Below are positions 8,395 through 16,738 of a stretch of 38,901 bases of DNA, in pieces. Within the stretch, counting starts at the first letter, position 1. Every line of letters starts with the position of its first letter. Under the pieces are notes generated by a model. It was given only the letters and a program-made list of their open reading frames with translations, was not told where the DNA came from and made no database searches. Source of the stretch: Desulfovirgula sp. (GTDB lineage Bacteria; Bacillota; Desulfotomaculia; Desulfotomaculales; Desulfocucumaceae); contig DYET01000087.1 in assembly GCA_020725625.1 (NCBI GenBank), positions 1-38,901 of the forward strand, written 5' to 3'. Position numbers and translations under genes: made by a program.

Positions 8395-9295
8395 TTTTTA
8401 ATGCCGCAATCCTCCCCGCTTCGGTACTCAGCGGCTTGCTCCGGGCGGACTCAAGGACCGGGGTTCTTTTCACCGCCAGCATCAAGGCCTCCATGTCCTT
8501 GATCACCGGCAGGATGCACATGCCCAGTTCCCCGGTGTCCAGGTTTTTTCGCAGCAGGGGGGTAAGCTCCGGAGTGTCGATGTCCTTCTTAATGCCCAGT
8601 ATGGTAGCCGCGGTGTGTGCTATGGCCATGCGCTGGCCGACATCGTTGATGACGGACCGGGCGTTGGCGCCCTTGGGCCTGATCCTGACGGCCAGGGCCT
8701 CTTTCAGTATCTTATCACGCATTTCTCTCAGGCCCACGTTCATGATCACTATTTCATCCACTTTCAGCTGGCTGCCCTGAAAGCTTATTCCGGCCGGCAG
8801 CACCTCGCAGATGTCGCCGATGGTCTCACCGGCTTTTAAGGTAAGGCTGAAAGCGAGAAACAGAACTGTCATCACTGCGGCGGCGGGTAGTTTGCCGAAA
8901 TAGTAGGCCACGCTTACCGACATCGAAGTGGCCATAACCAGGTAATTCCTGGCCTCGAATGTACGTGCGATTCCCTCGATGTAATCGCTGCCTCTTTTTA
9001 CCAGCTCGTATTTTTCCAGGTTTTCAAGGGTTTTTCTTTCCATACCCCTGATTTCCCTGAATTGCTGGGCTGCCAGGGCCAGGAAGGTCACCGCGGTAAA
9101 ATCAGGCTTCAGGATGGCCGGAACTGCCACCGATCCCAGGGCCGAGGCGATGAACCCCAGTGAGATGTGGGCCACCGTGCCATGGGGATAACCGGGGTAT
9201 TGCCGGTAGTCCACCTTCAGCAGCACCAGCCTGGCCAGGATGCCGGAGACCGTTCCGGCAATAATCATCCCAAGGTAGTCGTCCACGGGTGTCAC
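8381..9295 (-). CDS. YIEGIA family membrane protein
   Basis: The 304-residue product contains the family-naming motif YIEGIA at residues 105-110 (RGSDYIEGIARTFEARNYLV). Hydrophobic segments lie near residues 8-26, 42-62, 116-132 and 136-152, so it is an integral membrane protein with a larger soluble C-terminal half. The family is found in spore-forming Firmicutes; its role is not firmly established. GTG 9295 overlaps the spoIIP stop (GTGA). A second GTG two codons later has AGGTGA at better spacing and may be the true start. It sits between spoIIP and the small partner gene. Confidence 0.87.
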   Translation of the reverse strand: MTPVDDYLGMIIAGTVSGILARLVLLKVDYRQYPGYPHGTVAHISLGFIASALGSVAVPAILKPDFTAVTFLALAAQQFREIRGMERKTLENLEKYELVKRGSDYIEGIARTFEARNYLVMATSMSVSVAYYFGKLPAAAVMTVLFLAFSLTLKAGETIGDICEVLPAGISFQGSQLKVDEIVIMNVGLREMRDKILKEALAVRIRPKGANARSVINDVGQRMAIAHTAATILGIKKDIDTPELTPLLRKNLDTGELGMCILPVIKDMEALMLAVKRTPVLESARSKPLSTEAGRIAALKNDRT

Positions 9296-10554
9296 CTGAT
9301 CTTTTTGCGGTTTTCGCCGTCAATCTCGTTCGCGTCGGGATTGTATTCGCCTTCCCCATGATCAGGCGTTGTTCTCCGCCTGGCGGTGATCCTCTGTCTC
9401 AGCCCCCTGACCGGACCAAGAAAGCCTGTGAATTCGCGGCCGACGTATGAGGAAAGCCTGTTTGCGGCCTGCTTCAGACCGCCGGAACTGATTACCAGAA
9501 AGGCTCCACCCCCCAGCAGGGTAATTCCCAGGATCCAGGCCAACGCCCTCCAGGCGCCGCCAGTCCCTGCCGCACCGGTTACCCCCCCCGGCGCCCCGGC
9601 TACTCCAAGCACCGTGGGAATGGCGTCGGCAAAAAGGGCGACCCCGTTCGCCGCTTCCTGCCCGCTGTTGGTGTGGGTTCCGGCCTCAATGAGCAGGGCC
9701 GTGGGCATCAGGTCCTGGTTGTAGTTGCCCCTGGCCAGGAAAATTTCCTTTACTATGGTGGGGTGGGTCTTGTTGGCGAAGGCCATCATTCTCCTGGCGA
9801 AGTCAAGGTTGGCCCTCATGTTCGGGTTTTGCCGGCCGATGACCAGCCTGAGCTGTGTAACCGGGGTGTTGGAAATGTTTCTCTTGTAATAGTCGGCATC
9901 CGGAATTCCGTCCCGGTGAACGTCCAGCAGGGCCACAGGGTTGTCTTTTAAAAGCCTGGTAGCCGTCCTCCTGGAGCGGTAGTAGGCGTTATTGTCTTGC
10001 GGGTCATGGGGTGTCCGGTCGTAAGAAACGTTCACGTTCTGCTTTTGCAGCCTGTTGGCCAGGGACTGGCCCACCCGGTATATGCCGCCCCTGAAGGGTA
10101 TGGTCTCTGATCCGTCGGTGGGTACGTACGACTCGGCGCTGTGGGTGTGGTATATACCAACCAGGTTGCGGCCGTCCCGGGCGACGGTCGTTACGGGAAC
10201 GGCCATCTTTGCATAGTATTCGCAGTAAGCCAGATACTGCCGGTCGGTTCCCTCAAGTTTGGCCCTGGCGTAATTTCCCCCCACTTTGGTGACCCGGTAG
10301 TGCTTACCGTCCGACTGGATAATTTCGTCCCCCGCTGCTACTCCCCTGGCCACCTTGGAGATTATGTTTCCGTCGTCGTCCATGATGTTTACCAGGTAGC
10401 CGGCCGTATGGTCGCAGCTTTCTGTAAAATCCAGGAAGTCTAAGGGCTTTAAGGCGGGCATCCAGCCGCTTTTATAGTTGAGGGCCGCGGCCGAGGCTAT
10501 GGCCGCCAGTATTAAACCGGCCGCCAGGTAAATCTTCAGGCGGGTTTTATTCAT
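9292..10554 (-). CDS. spoIIP: Stage II sporulation protein P (SpoIIP)
   Basis: SpoIIP is the peptidoglycan amidase/endopeptidase of the SpoIIDMP complex that thins septal peptidoglycan and drives membrane migration during engulfment. An N-terminal membrane anchor (residues 8-26) is followed by the catalytic domain with GIYHTHSAES (H136, H138, E141), LLDVHRDG and LLIEAGTHTN, all typical metal and catalytic residues. Oddly, a second hydrophobic segment (WILGITLLGGGAFLVIS) and a basic tail of about 60 residues follow the domain. The ATG overlaps the DUF1614 stop (ATGA), indicating coupled translation. Confidence 0.95.
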   Translation of the reverse strand: MNKTRLKIYLAAGLILAAIASAAALNYKSGWMPALKPLDFLDFTESCDHTAGYLVNIMDDDGNIISKVARGVAAGDEIIQSDGKHYRVTKVGGNYARAKLEGTDRQYLAYCEYYAKMAVPVTTVARDGRNLVGIYHTHSAESYVPTDGSETIPFRGGIYRVGQSLANRLQKQNVNVSYDRTPHDPQDNNAYYRSRRTATRLLKDNPVALLDVHRDGIPDADYYKRNISNTPVTQLRLVIGRQNPNMRANLDFARRMMAFANKTHPTIVKEIFLARGNYNQDLMPTALLIEAGTHTNSGQEAANGVALFADAIPTVLGVAGAPGGVTGAAGTGGAWRALAWILGITLLGGGAFLVISSGGLKQAANRLSSYVGREFTGFLGPVRGLRQRITARRRTTPDHGEGEYNPDANEIDGENRKKIR

Positions 10555-11351
10555 TCCTGTACACCCCCTTTGCTTTCTCTTTCCCTCTTTCCCCTTTTCC
10601 AGAAGCCCAACTTTCTGCCGGACCCTTCCTCTTTTTCCCGGGCGGCATCGGCTTCCCCGTCAAGGTCGGGTTTGCGCAGAGCGCTGATTAGGCTTCGTGC
10701 CTTGCCCTTTTCGGAGGGCCCGCCGGCCATTCTTTCCCTTACCTCGCCCACCGTCTCGGCCAGCAGGACGGCGAATATGCCCGCGATGACTACAGCATCG
10801 AAGGCACCGGCGCCTCCGATGTCGGCCCTGCCTGCCGGGGCGCCCCTGCTTACCAGCCAGGCGTAATGGCCGACGTCAAAAATCAAAAGTCCCATCACTG
10901 CGGAGACAAAGGCGCCCCTGCGGGACCTTCCGGCCAGGTATCCGACGACTCCGGCCGCCAGCGGAAACAGCCACAGGGCGTCTATAACCCCGAACCTTCC
11001 GGACGGCTCGGGCAGCCCCGTCATAACCATGGTGCCCAGCCCGAAAATGACCAGGGCGGTAATCACCGATCCAGCCAAGGATCTGATTTTTTCCCTGGAC
11101 GTTCCGGCCGTGGCCACCAGGTAGACGGCCAGCCCCAGGGGTATTAGGGCCCCGCCGACGTTGACCGTTACCGGATACCTGCCGCCCCAGACCGGTATGT
11201 CAATGAAGCTCCCGATAATCAGGCCTGCAATTACGGCCAGGGCCCCCTTGTCCGAAAGCTTCATCCTGTCCAGCGCCCTCTGGGCCAGCCCAAAAAATAT
11301 AAGCGCGGCAACTATAAGCAGAATAATCATTCCTACGGGGAGTCTGGTCAT
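10551..11351 (-). CDS. DUF1614 family membrane protein
   Basis: The 266-residue product has about six hydrophobic segments, a conserved GSFIDIPVWGG loop and an FDVGHYAWL loop. This matches DUF1614 proteins of clostridia, whose function is unknown. The tail (from about residue 210) is highly charged and cytoplasmic in appearance. I place the start at ATG 11351, seven bases after AGGAGG; a TTG six bases further upstream is too close to that site. It is the first gene of the set DUF1614-spoIIP-YIEGIA, which is linked by four-base overlaps and probably co-expressed in sporulation. Confidence 0.85.
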   Translation of the reverse strand: MTRLPVGMIILLIVAALIFFGLAQRALDRMKLSDKGALAVIAGLIIGSFIDIPVWGGRYPVTVNVGGALIPLGLAVYLVATAGTSREKIRSLAGSVITALVIFGLGTMVMTGLPEPSGRFGVIDALWLFPLAAGVVGYLAGRSRRGAFVSAVMGLLIFDVGHYAWLVSRGAPAGRADIGGAGAFDAVVIAGIFAVLLAETVGEVRERMAGGPSEKGKARSLISALRKPDLDGEADAAREKEEGSGRKLGFWKRGKRERESKGGVQE

Positions 11352-11434
11352 TGTCAACCCTCCTGTTTTTTAAATATTATCCTGCCCTGACAGCATTTTA
11401 ATATACAAAGAAAGTAAGCCCTACTTTGAGGTAA

Positions 11435-11467
11435 GGGAGACAGGTGACAGAATACAGGAGGCGGGAG
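11435..11467. repeat. Dispersed CTCCTGT-type repeat, copy 2, inverted
   Basis: Read on the minus strand, this copy shares the core CCTGTATTCTGTC with the copy at 33636-33672. It is the only one of the four lying in the reverse orientation. Confidence 0.65.
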
Positions 11468-11490
11468 AATGCTTGGTTGTTTTAGAAGAC

Positions 11491-11516
11491 AAAAAAATAC
11501 CCCTTTTTAAGGGGTA
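11491..11516 (-). terminator. Intrinsic terminator downstream of ispH-rpsA
   Basis: An 8-pair stem (11498-11505 with 11509-11516) with a three-base loop is followed on the minus strand by seven Us (11491-11497). It lies about 165 bases after the fusion gene, beyond the palindromic element, and separates that operon from the DUF1614 set. Confidence 0.85.
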
Positions 11517-11560
11517 GCTTTGGTCAACAATTTCAGGGTCTGTCGATATTATCAAGAGGT

Positions 11561-11679
11561 AGTCTGAAAAGCTTTTAGATGAAAGGCGCGGCAAGGCTTC
11601 GAGCGGAGGCGTACCTGGTGGTGCGTCTGAGCGAAGAAGCCGCAGCCGGAACGCAGCGGATGGACTTTTTGGGCGGACT
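11561..11679. repeat. Imperfect palindromic intergenic element (REP-like)
   Basis: The ends are inverted (AGTCTGAAAAG at the left, CTTTTTGGGCGGACT at the right). An inner stem pairs GGCTTCG near 11596 with CGAAGAAGCC near 11633, and the centre (GGCGTAC / GTGCGTC) is also roughly self-complementary. The pattern resembles non-coding palindromic elements scattered between genes in many GC-rich anaerobes. Only one copy is in this window, so its mobility is inferred. Confidence 0.6.
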
Positions 11680-11681
11680 CT

Positions 11682-13832
11682 TTACTTCTGATCGAAGATG
11701 TCTCCCACCAGGTCTCCGATGGTAACGTTGCCGCCTTCTCCGGCCTCGTGGATCTTTGGCTCCTCTGCGGCCTTCGTCGGGCGCGGGCCCTTTTCCCTTT
11801 CCGCCTCCCTGATGGACAGCCTGATCCTCTTTTCCTTGGAATCCATGCTCAACACCTTGACGGCCACTTCCTGGCCTTCCTTTACCACATCGTCAGGCTT
11901 CTCCACGTGCCGGTCGGCCAGGTGGGAAATGTGTACCAGGCCCTCCACACCCGGCTCAAGCTGAACAAAGGCGCCGAAGGGGGCCAGCCGGACAATTCTG
12001 GCCTGGATCACTTTGCCAACCGGGTATTTTTCAGCCACGTTGTCCCAGGGGTTTTGCAGCACCTGCTTGAGGCCCAGGGAGATTTTTTCGTTCTCCCGGT
12101 CGATGCGAAGGATCATCACGTCCACTTCGTCACCTACCCTGACCACTTCAGACGGGTGGCTGACCCTGTGCCAGGCCATTTCCGATATGTGCAGCAGCCC
12201 GTCGATTCCTCCGATGTCCACAAAGGCGCCGAAGCTGGTCAGCCGCCTGACGGTGCCCCTGACCACCTGTCTTTCTTTAAGGTTGTTGAACATTTCCTCG
12301 CGGTGCCTTAGATACTCCTCCTCCAGGACGGCCTTCCTGGACAGGATGACTTTTTTCCTGGCGCGGTTCAGCTCGATTACTTTGGCGCTTATCTTTTGGT
12401 CAAGAAACTTGGACAGATCCTCCACGTATCCGCGCTCAACCAGTGACGCGGGCAAAAAGGCGCGAACGCCGATGTCCACCAGGAGCCCACCCTTGACCAC
12501 TTCCCTGACCGTCCCCTCTACGGGGTCCCCGCTCTCCAGGTTTTCTTCCAGGAAGGCCCAGGTTTTTTCGGCGTCGGCCCTCTCTTTTGAAAGGATCAGC
12601 CTTCCTTCATTGTCTTCGGACTTCACCACGTAAACATCTATTTTATCCCCCACCTTGACGACATCGTGGGGCGAGGAAACCTCGAAGCTGGAAAGTTCCC
12701 TTAGGGGAATTACCCCCTCCGACTTTGCCCCGACATCAACCAGGACCTCGTCGGGGTTCACCTGCACCACCACGCCGGTGACGATATCACCGGGGCGGAC
12801 GGACTTAATGTCCACCGCGTCCCGCATGCCTCCCTCTTTTGCCGGCTCATCCAGGTCGGCAACGGCGGTACTTTCGGTTGCGGCCTCGACCGGTTCTTCC
12901 GGCGCCGCCGCGGCGGCATGTTTTTCAGCTTCCACCTCGTGTCCGTGCTCAATAATCTCTCCATCGTTTTCCTTGACCGCCATCTCACCCAACTCCTTCA
13001 TCCGTCTTTCAACCTCCTCGATAATCCACTGCGGCGTTGAAGCTCCCGCGGCTATACCGGCGGTTCCCCTGCCTATGAACCACTGGGCCTCGAGATCACC
13101 GGCCGTTTCCACCTGGTAAGTGGTCGTTCCCTGGGCGGCGCTGAGGGCCGCCAGCTTGGCCGTGTTGGAGCTGTTCCTGCCTCCCACCACAACCATTACA
13201 TCCACTTTCCGGGCCAGTTCCGCAGTGGATTTTTGCCTTTCCCCGGTGGCGTTACATATGGTATCGTATACTTCTACCTCCGGGCATTTTTCTTTTATTG
13301 TGCCTACCACGGCGTCAAAATTTTCCCGGGTCTGGGTGGTCTGCGCCAGAACTCCCACCTTGGCGGGGAAGTTCTGCTTCCGGGCTTCTTCAGGCCCGCC
13401 CAGGACCAGGGCCCGGCCGCCGGTCCACCCAACGATGCCTTTGACCTCGGGATGATCGGCATCACCCACCACTACCGCCTGGATTCCGGCTGCGGTAACC
13501 TTGCCGGCTATCCTCTGGGCCCTGGCGACAAAGGGGCAGGTGGCGTCCACGGTCTTTATGCCTAGTTTCTCGGCCTCGGCCAGCACTTCGGGGCCAACGC
13601 CGTGGGATCGTATGATTACTTTGCTTCCGGGTTCGGCCTGGCCGAGTCTGTCTATCACTCTGACGCCTTCCCGGACAAGTTCTTCAACAACCTGCCGGTT
13701 GTGGATCAGGGGGCCCAGCGAGTATACCGGCCCATCCTTTTCCCCGGCGCACTTTTTGGCCAGTTCGACCGCCCTTTTCACCCCGTAACAGAAACCCGAT
13801 TCCGGGGCAATTATCACATCCAATAATACCAC
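11682..13832 (-). CDS. ispH: IspH-S1 fusion: HMBPP reductase joined to ribosomal protein S1 domains
   Basis: The N-terminal half (about 1-285) is IspH, the [4Fe-4S] enzyme that makes IPP and DMAPP in the last step of the non-mevalonate isoprenoid pathway. Cluster cysteines C15, C99 and C193 and substrate histidines H44, H77 and H127 are present. An alanine/glutamate-rich linker (about 286-340) leads to four S1 RNA-binding domains, near 345-412, 430-500, 518-590 and 603-672. The fusion is known in several clostridia; total length is 716 residues. The start at GTG 13832 has only a weak GGTGG upstream, and a TTG three codons later is an alternative. It follows plsC by three bases. Confidence 0.96.
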   Translation of the reverse strand: MVLLDVIIAPESGFCYGVKRAVELAKKCAGEKDGPVYSLGPLIHNRQVVEELVREGVRVIDRLGQAEPGSKVIIRSHGVGPEVLAEAEKLGIKTVDATCPFVARAQRIAGKVTAAGIQAVVVGDADHPEVKGIVGWTGGRALVLGGPEEARKQNFPAKVGVLAQTTQTRENFDAVVGTIKEKCPEVEVYDTICNATGERQKSTAELARKVDVMVVVGGRNSSNTAKLAALSAAQGTTTYQVETAGDLEAQWFIGRGTAGIAAGASTPQWIIEEVERRMKELGEMAVKENDGEIIEHGHEVEAEKHAAAAAPEEPVEAATESTAVADLDEPAKEGGMRDAVDIKSVRPGDIVTGVVVQVNPDEVLVDVGAKSEGVIPLRELSSFEVSSPHDVVKVGDKIDVYVVKSEDNEGRLILSKERADAEKTWAFLEENLESGDPVEGTVREVVKGGLLVDIGVRAFLPASLVERGYVEDLSKFLDQKISAKVIELNRARKKVILSRKAVLEEEYLRHREEMFNNLKERQVVRGTVRRLTSFGAFVDIGGIDGLLHISEMAWHRVSHPSEVVRVGDEVDVMILRIDRENEKISLGLKQVLQNPWDNVAEKYPVGKVIQARIVRLAPFGAFVQLEPGVEGLVHISHLADRHVEKPDDVVKEGQEVAVKVLSMDSKEKRIRLSIREAEREKGPRPTKAAEEPKIHEAGEGGNVTIGDLVGDIFDQK

Positions 13833-13835
13833 CGC

Positions 13836-14441
13836 TTAACGTTCGCTTATCATGAGTTCGGCCACCCTATCCATAATCACCGAGCTGAACCCGGCAAGGT
13901 CGCTCCGGCCGGCCTTTCCGGCCTTTGTACCGGTTTCGCCCCCACCAAACACTACGGGCGGTCCGATGATTACTTTTACTTTGCCGAAAAGCCCCCTGGA
14001 CCCGATCAGCGCCACCGGCAGCACCGGCACGCCGGCCCGGGTGGCCAGCATGGCCGCTCCCAGGTGGGGCTCCAGCATGCCTTCGGCTTTGTGTCTGGTC
14101 CCTTCCGGGAAAATACCCACTATCTCCCCGCCGGCCAGGTAATTGAGGGCAGTCCTGATGGCTGACCGGTCTGCGCCGCCCCTTTTGACCGGGAAGGCTC
14201 CAAGCTTGTCTATGATCGTCCCCAGCAGGGGGATTTTGAACAAATCGGCCTTGGCCATAAAGAATACCTGCCGTGATTTGGGGAGGGCGCAACCTACGAT
14301 GACGGGATCCCAGTAGCTTTTGTGGTTGCTTACCAGCACCAGCCCGCCCTGTCCGGGGACGTTTTCCAGCCCCCGCACTTCCATCCGGCGTATAGTAATC
14401 AGAACGGCCCTGCACAGCGTCCAGGCGAACCTGTAAAACAT
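13836..14441 (-). CDS. plsC: 1-acyl-sn-glycerol-3-phosphate acyltransferase PlsC
   Basis: PlsC acylates lysophosphatidic acid to phosphatidic acid at the membrane. The 201-residue product shows the NHKSYWD motif (H40, D45; H-x4-D catalytic pair) and FPEGTRHK, the substrate-binding motif, in the expected order. A hydrophobic N-terminus is consistent with membrane association. Its ATG shares one base with the cmk stop (TGATG), so it is translationally coupled to cmk. The order cmk-plsC-ispH-rpsA is common in clostridia and links lipid, nucleotide and ribosome functions in one transcript. Confidence 0.95.
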   Translation of the reverse strand: MFYRFAWTLCRAVLITIRRMEVRGLENVPGQGGLVLVSNHKSYWDPVIVGCALPKSRQVFFMAKADLFKIPLLGTIIDKLGAFPVKRGGADRSAIRTALNYLAGGEIVGIFPEGTRHKAEGMLEPHLGAAMLATRAGVPVLPVALIGSRGLFGKVKVIIGPPVVFGGGETGTKAGKAGRSDLAGFSSVIMDRVAELMISER

Positions 14442-15118
14442 CAGGTGCGGCCCTCCGTAACCCTCTTCACAATCAAATCGATTACCTCTCCGGCGGTCAT
14501 CCCGGTGCAGTCGATTATTTCGGCATCTTCCGCGGGCCTGAGCGGGTTTATTTCCCTGCTGCTGTCCAGGTAATCCCTGGATTCAATCTCTTCGGTCAGT
14601 TTTTCCAGGTCCACCGGGTAACCCATTTTCTCTAAATCCCTGGACCTCCTGGCGGCCCGTTCCCGTGCCGAGGCCACGATAAAAAACTTAAAATCGGCGT
14701 CGGGTATTACCACCGTGCCGATGTCCCTGCCCTCCATGACCACTCCACCGCCTTCGGCCATGGCACTCTGGGCGGCTACCAGCACCTTTCTGACCCCCGG
14801 TACGCTGGCCACCCTGGAAACGTTTTTGGTTACCAGCGGGTCCCTGATTTTTTCGGTAACGTCGGCACCGTTTAGGAGTACGATTATATTTTTCTCCCTG
14901 CCCTCTATTATATCAATTTTTGCATTGTTTGCCAGTTCGGTCAGCGCCTCGCCCTCGGTCAGATCGACGTTTCTTTCCAGTGCCAGTAAGGTTACCGCCC
15001 GGTACATCGATCCGGTGTCCACATACCTGTATCCAAGGGCCAGAGCCACTCCCCTGGCCACGGTGCTTTTTCCCGCCCCCGCCGGACCGTCGATGGCGAC
15101 AGTATATTTTCCGGGCAT
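14441..15118 (-). CDS. cmk: Cytidylate kinase
   Basis: Cmk phosphorylates CMP and dCMP to the diphosphates using ATP. The P-loop GPAGAGKST lies at residues 11-19, followed by YRYVDTGSMYRAVTLLA and later GRDIGTVVIPDADFKFFIVASARERAARR, all hallmarks of the family. I place the start at ATG 15118 (225 residues). An open frame extends to TTG 15130, but those four codons contain the GGAGG ribosome site itself. It lies upstream of plsC and downstream of aroA with about 220 bases between, in which I see no gene. Confidence 0.96.
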   Translation of the reverse strand: MPGKYTVAIDGPAGAGKSTVARGVALALGYRYVDTGSMYRAVTLLALERNVDLTEGEALTELANNAKIDIIEGREKNIIVLLNGADVTEKIRDPLVTKNVSRVASVPGVRKVLVAAQSAMAEGGGVVMEGRDIGTVVIPDADFKFFIVASARERAARRSRDLEKMGYPVDLEKLTEEIESRDYLDSSREINPLRPAEDAEIIDCTGMTAGEVIDLIVKRVTEGRT

Positions 15119-15338
15119 TTTACCTCCCAAATTTCATCGCTTCATGGCAGTGCCAAAATTTACGCGAACAGAAATACCTTCGACATATCAGGGAGATTTC
15201 CTTTTTTTTAGCACAAAAAGTGAACGAAGCTTCACGATGCCGACAAGCCCGGACCGCCTGCTTTCACGGGTCCGGAGAAGTTCGGGCGGGGGCGTTGCAC
15301 AAAAAACCCCGGGACAGAAAAAAACCATCCAGGGTGTA

Positions 15339-16646
15339 TTATTCTTTCTCTATTGATTTTAATACGTCAAAAAAACCGGGAAATGAAACGTCGGCGCATT
15401 CCGCGCCCCGGATGACGGTTTTCCCTTCGGACACCAGGCCGGCTACCGCCATGGCCATGGCTATGCGATGGTCACCGCCGGGGTCCACTTCCGTTCCCCT
15501 TAATCTGTTGCCCGGCCTGACCAGGAACCCGTCCTCCAGTTCGCGTATGTCCACCCCGAATTTCCGCAGGCAGCCTACCACGGAGGCAATCCGGTCGGAC
15601 TCCTTGACCTTCAGTTCCGACGCCTCCCTGACCACCGTTTCTCCCGCGGCCATTGATGCGGCAACGGCCAATACCGGTATCTCGTCAATCAGCCTCGGGA
15701 TCAGGTCGCCCATGATTACTGTCCCGCGCAGTTCCGAAGATCTCACCCGGATGTCTGAAACGGGCTCGCCGCCGGCCTCCCGGGTGTTAAAGACCCGGAT
15801 GTCTGCCCCCATTCTCAGGAGCGCCTCGATTATCCCGTCCCGGGTGGGGTTGGTGCCCACTCTCCGGATGGTCAGGTCGGAGTCCGGCGTCACGGCGGCG
15901 GCCACCAGCAGAAAAGCCGCGGAAGATATATCGCCGGGCACGGCAATCCTGCTTCCCCTGAGAACACTGCTGCCGCTCACCCCGACCCGGTTCCCCCGCA
16001 CCTCGACCTCTGCTCCCAAGTGTCTGAGCATCCTCTCGGTATGGTCCCGGGATTTACAAGGTTCGGTAACGAAGGTCCATCCCCCGGCAAACAGGCCAGC
16101 CAGCAGTACGGCCGACTTGACCTGGGCGCTGGCCACCGGTGACGAATAGTCGATGGCTTTCAGGTTTCCGCCCTTCACAGCCAGGGGTGCCAGGGTGTTG
16201 TTGCGGCGGCCCAGAATTAAGGCGCCCATCCGGGTCAGCGGGTCCACCACCCGGCCCATGGGCCGGGACCGCAGCGAATCGTCGCCGGTGATTACGCTAA
16301 AAAAGTCCTGCCCGGCCAGTATGCCGGCCATCAGGCGGATGGTGGTGCCGGAGTTTTGGGCGTCCAGCACTCTGCGGGGTTCCCTCAGACCCCTTAGGCC
16401 CCGTCCGGAGATGACCAGCCTTCCCCGGTCGGGGCCGCGGAATTCGACGCCCATTTCCATGAAGCATTTCATGGTAGCCAGGCAGTCTTCACCGGTAAGG
16501 AAATTTTCCACTACGGTCTCTCCCTCGGCGATGGCTCCCAGCATCACCGCCCGGTGGGAGACGGACTTGTCACCGGGTACGCAGACGGTGCCCAAAAGTC
16601 CCTTTGAGGGAGTGATTAACCTTTCTATCTTGACACATCCTTTCAT
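15339..16646 (-). CDS. aroA: 3-phosphoshikimate 1-carboxyvinyltransferase (EPSP synthase)
   Basis: AroA joins PEP to shikimate-3-phosphate to give EPSP, the step before chorismate synthase. The 435-residue product begins with TPSKGLLGTVCVPGDKSVSHRAVMLGA (conserved lysine and SHR). It carries NSGTTIRLMAGILAG, EVDPGGDHRIAMAMAVAG near the C-terminus, and the acidic and lysine-rich LKVKESDRI motif, in family order. The start at ATG 16646 has little Shine-Dalgarno signal. It follows tyrA after 92 bases, and the gene set aroF-tyrA-aroA is one direction-consistent cluster. Confidence 0.97.
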   Translation of the reverse strand: MKGCVKIERLITPSKGLLGTVCVPGDKSVSHRAVMLGAIAEGETVVENFLTGEDCLATMKCFMEMGVEFRGPDRGRLVISGRGLRGLREPRRVLDAQNSGTTIRLMAGILAGQDFFSVITGDDSLRSRPMGRVVDPLTRMGALILGRRNNTLAPLAVKGGNLKAIDYSSPVASAQVKSAVLLAGLFAGGWTFVTEPCKSRDHTERMLRHLGAEVEVRGNRVGVSGSSVLRGSRIAVPGDISSAAFLLVAAAVTPDSDLTIRRVGTNPTRDGIIEALLRMGADIRVFNTREAGGEPVSDIRVRSSELRGTVIMGDLIPRLIDEIPVLAVAASMAAGETVVREASELKVKESDRIASVVGCLRKFGVDIRELEDGFLVRPGNRLRGTEVDPGGDHRIAMAMAVAGLVSEGKTVIRGAECADVSFPGFFDVLKSIEKE

Positions 16647-16738
16647 TAGTTAAAGTTAAAACCCGGGAAAATACGGGGCGGGCAGGTTTTTCGCCGTTTT
16701 TAGCGGGATTTTGCGAAAAATGCGGCGGGCTTTTCGAA

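Larger units (their letters stand above)
11352..11681. other. 330-base intergenic stretch with two repeats and a terminator
   Basis: No gene is seen here. The stretch holds one copy of the CTCCTGT-type repeat (11435-11467), an intrinsic terminator for the minus strand (11491-11516) and a palindromic element (11561-11679) that ends two bases from the ispH-rpsA stop codon. Confidence 0.7.
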
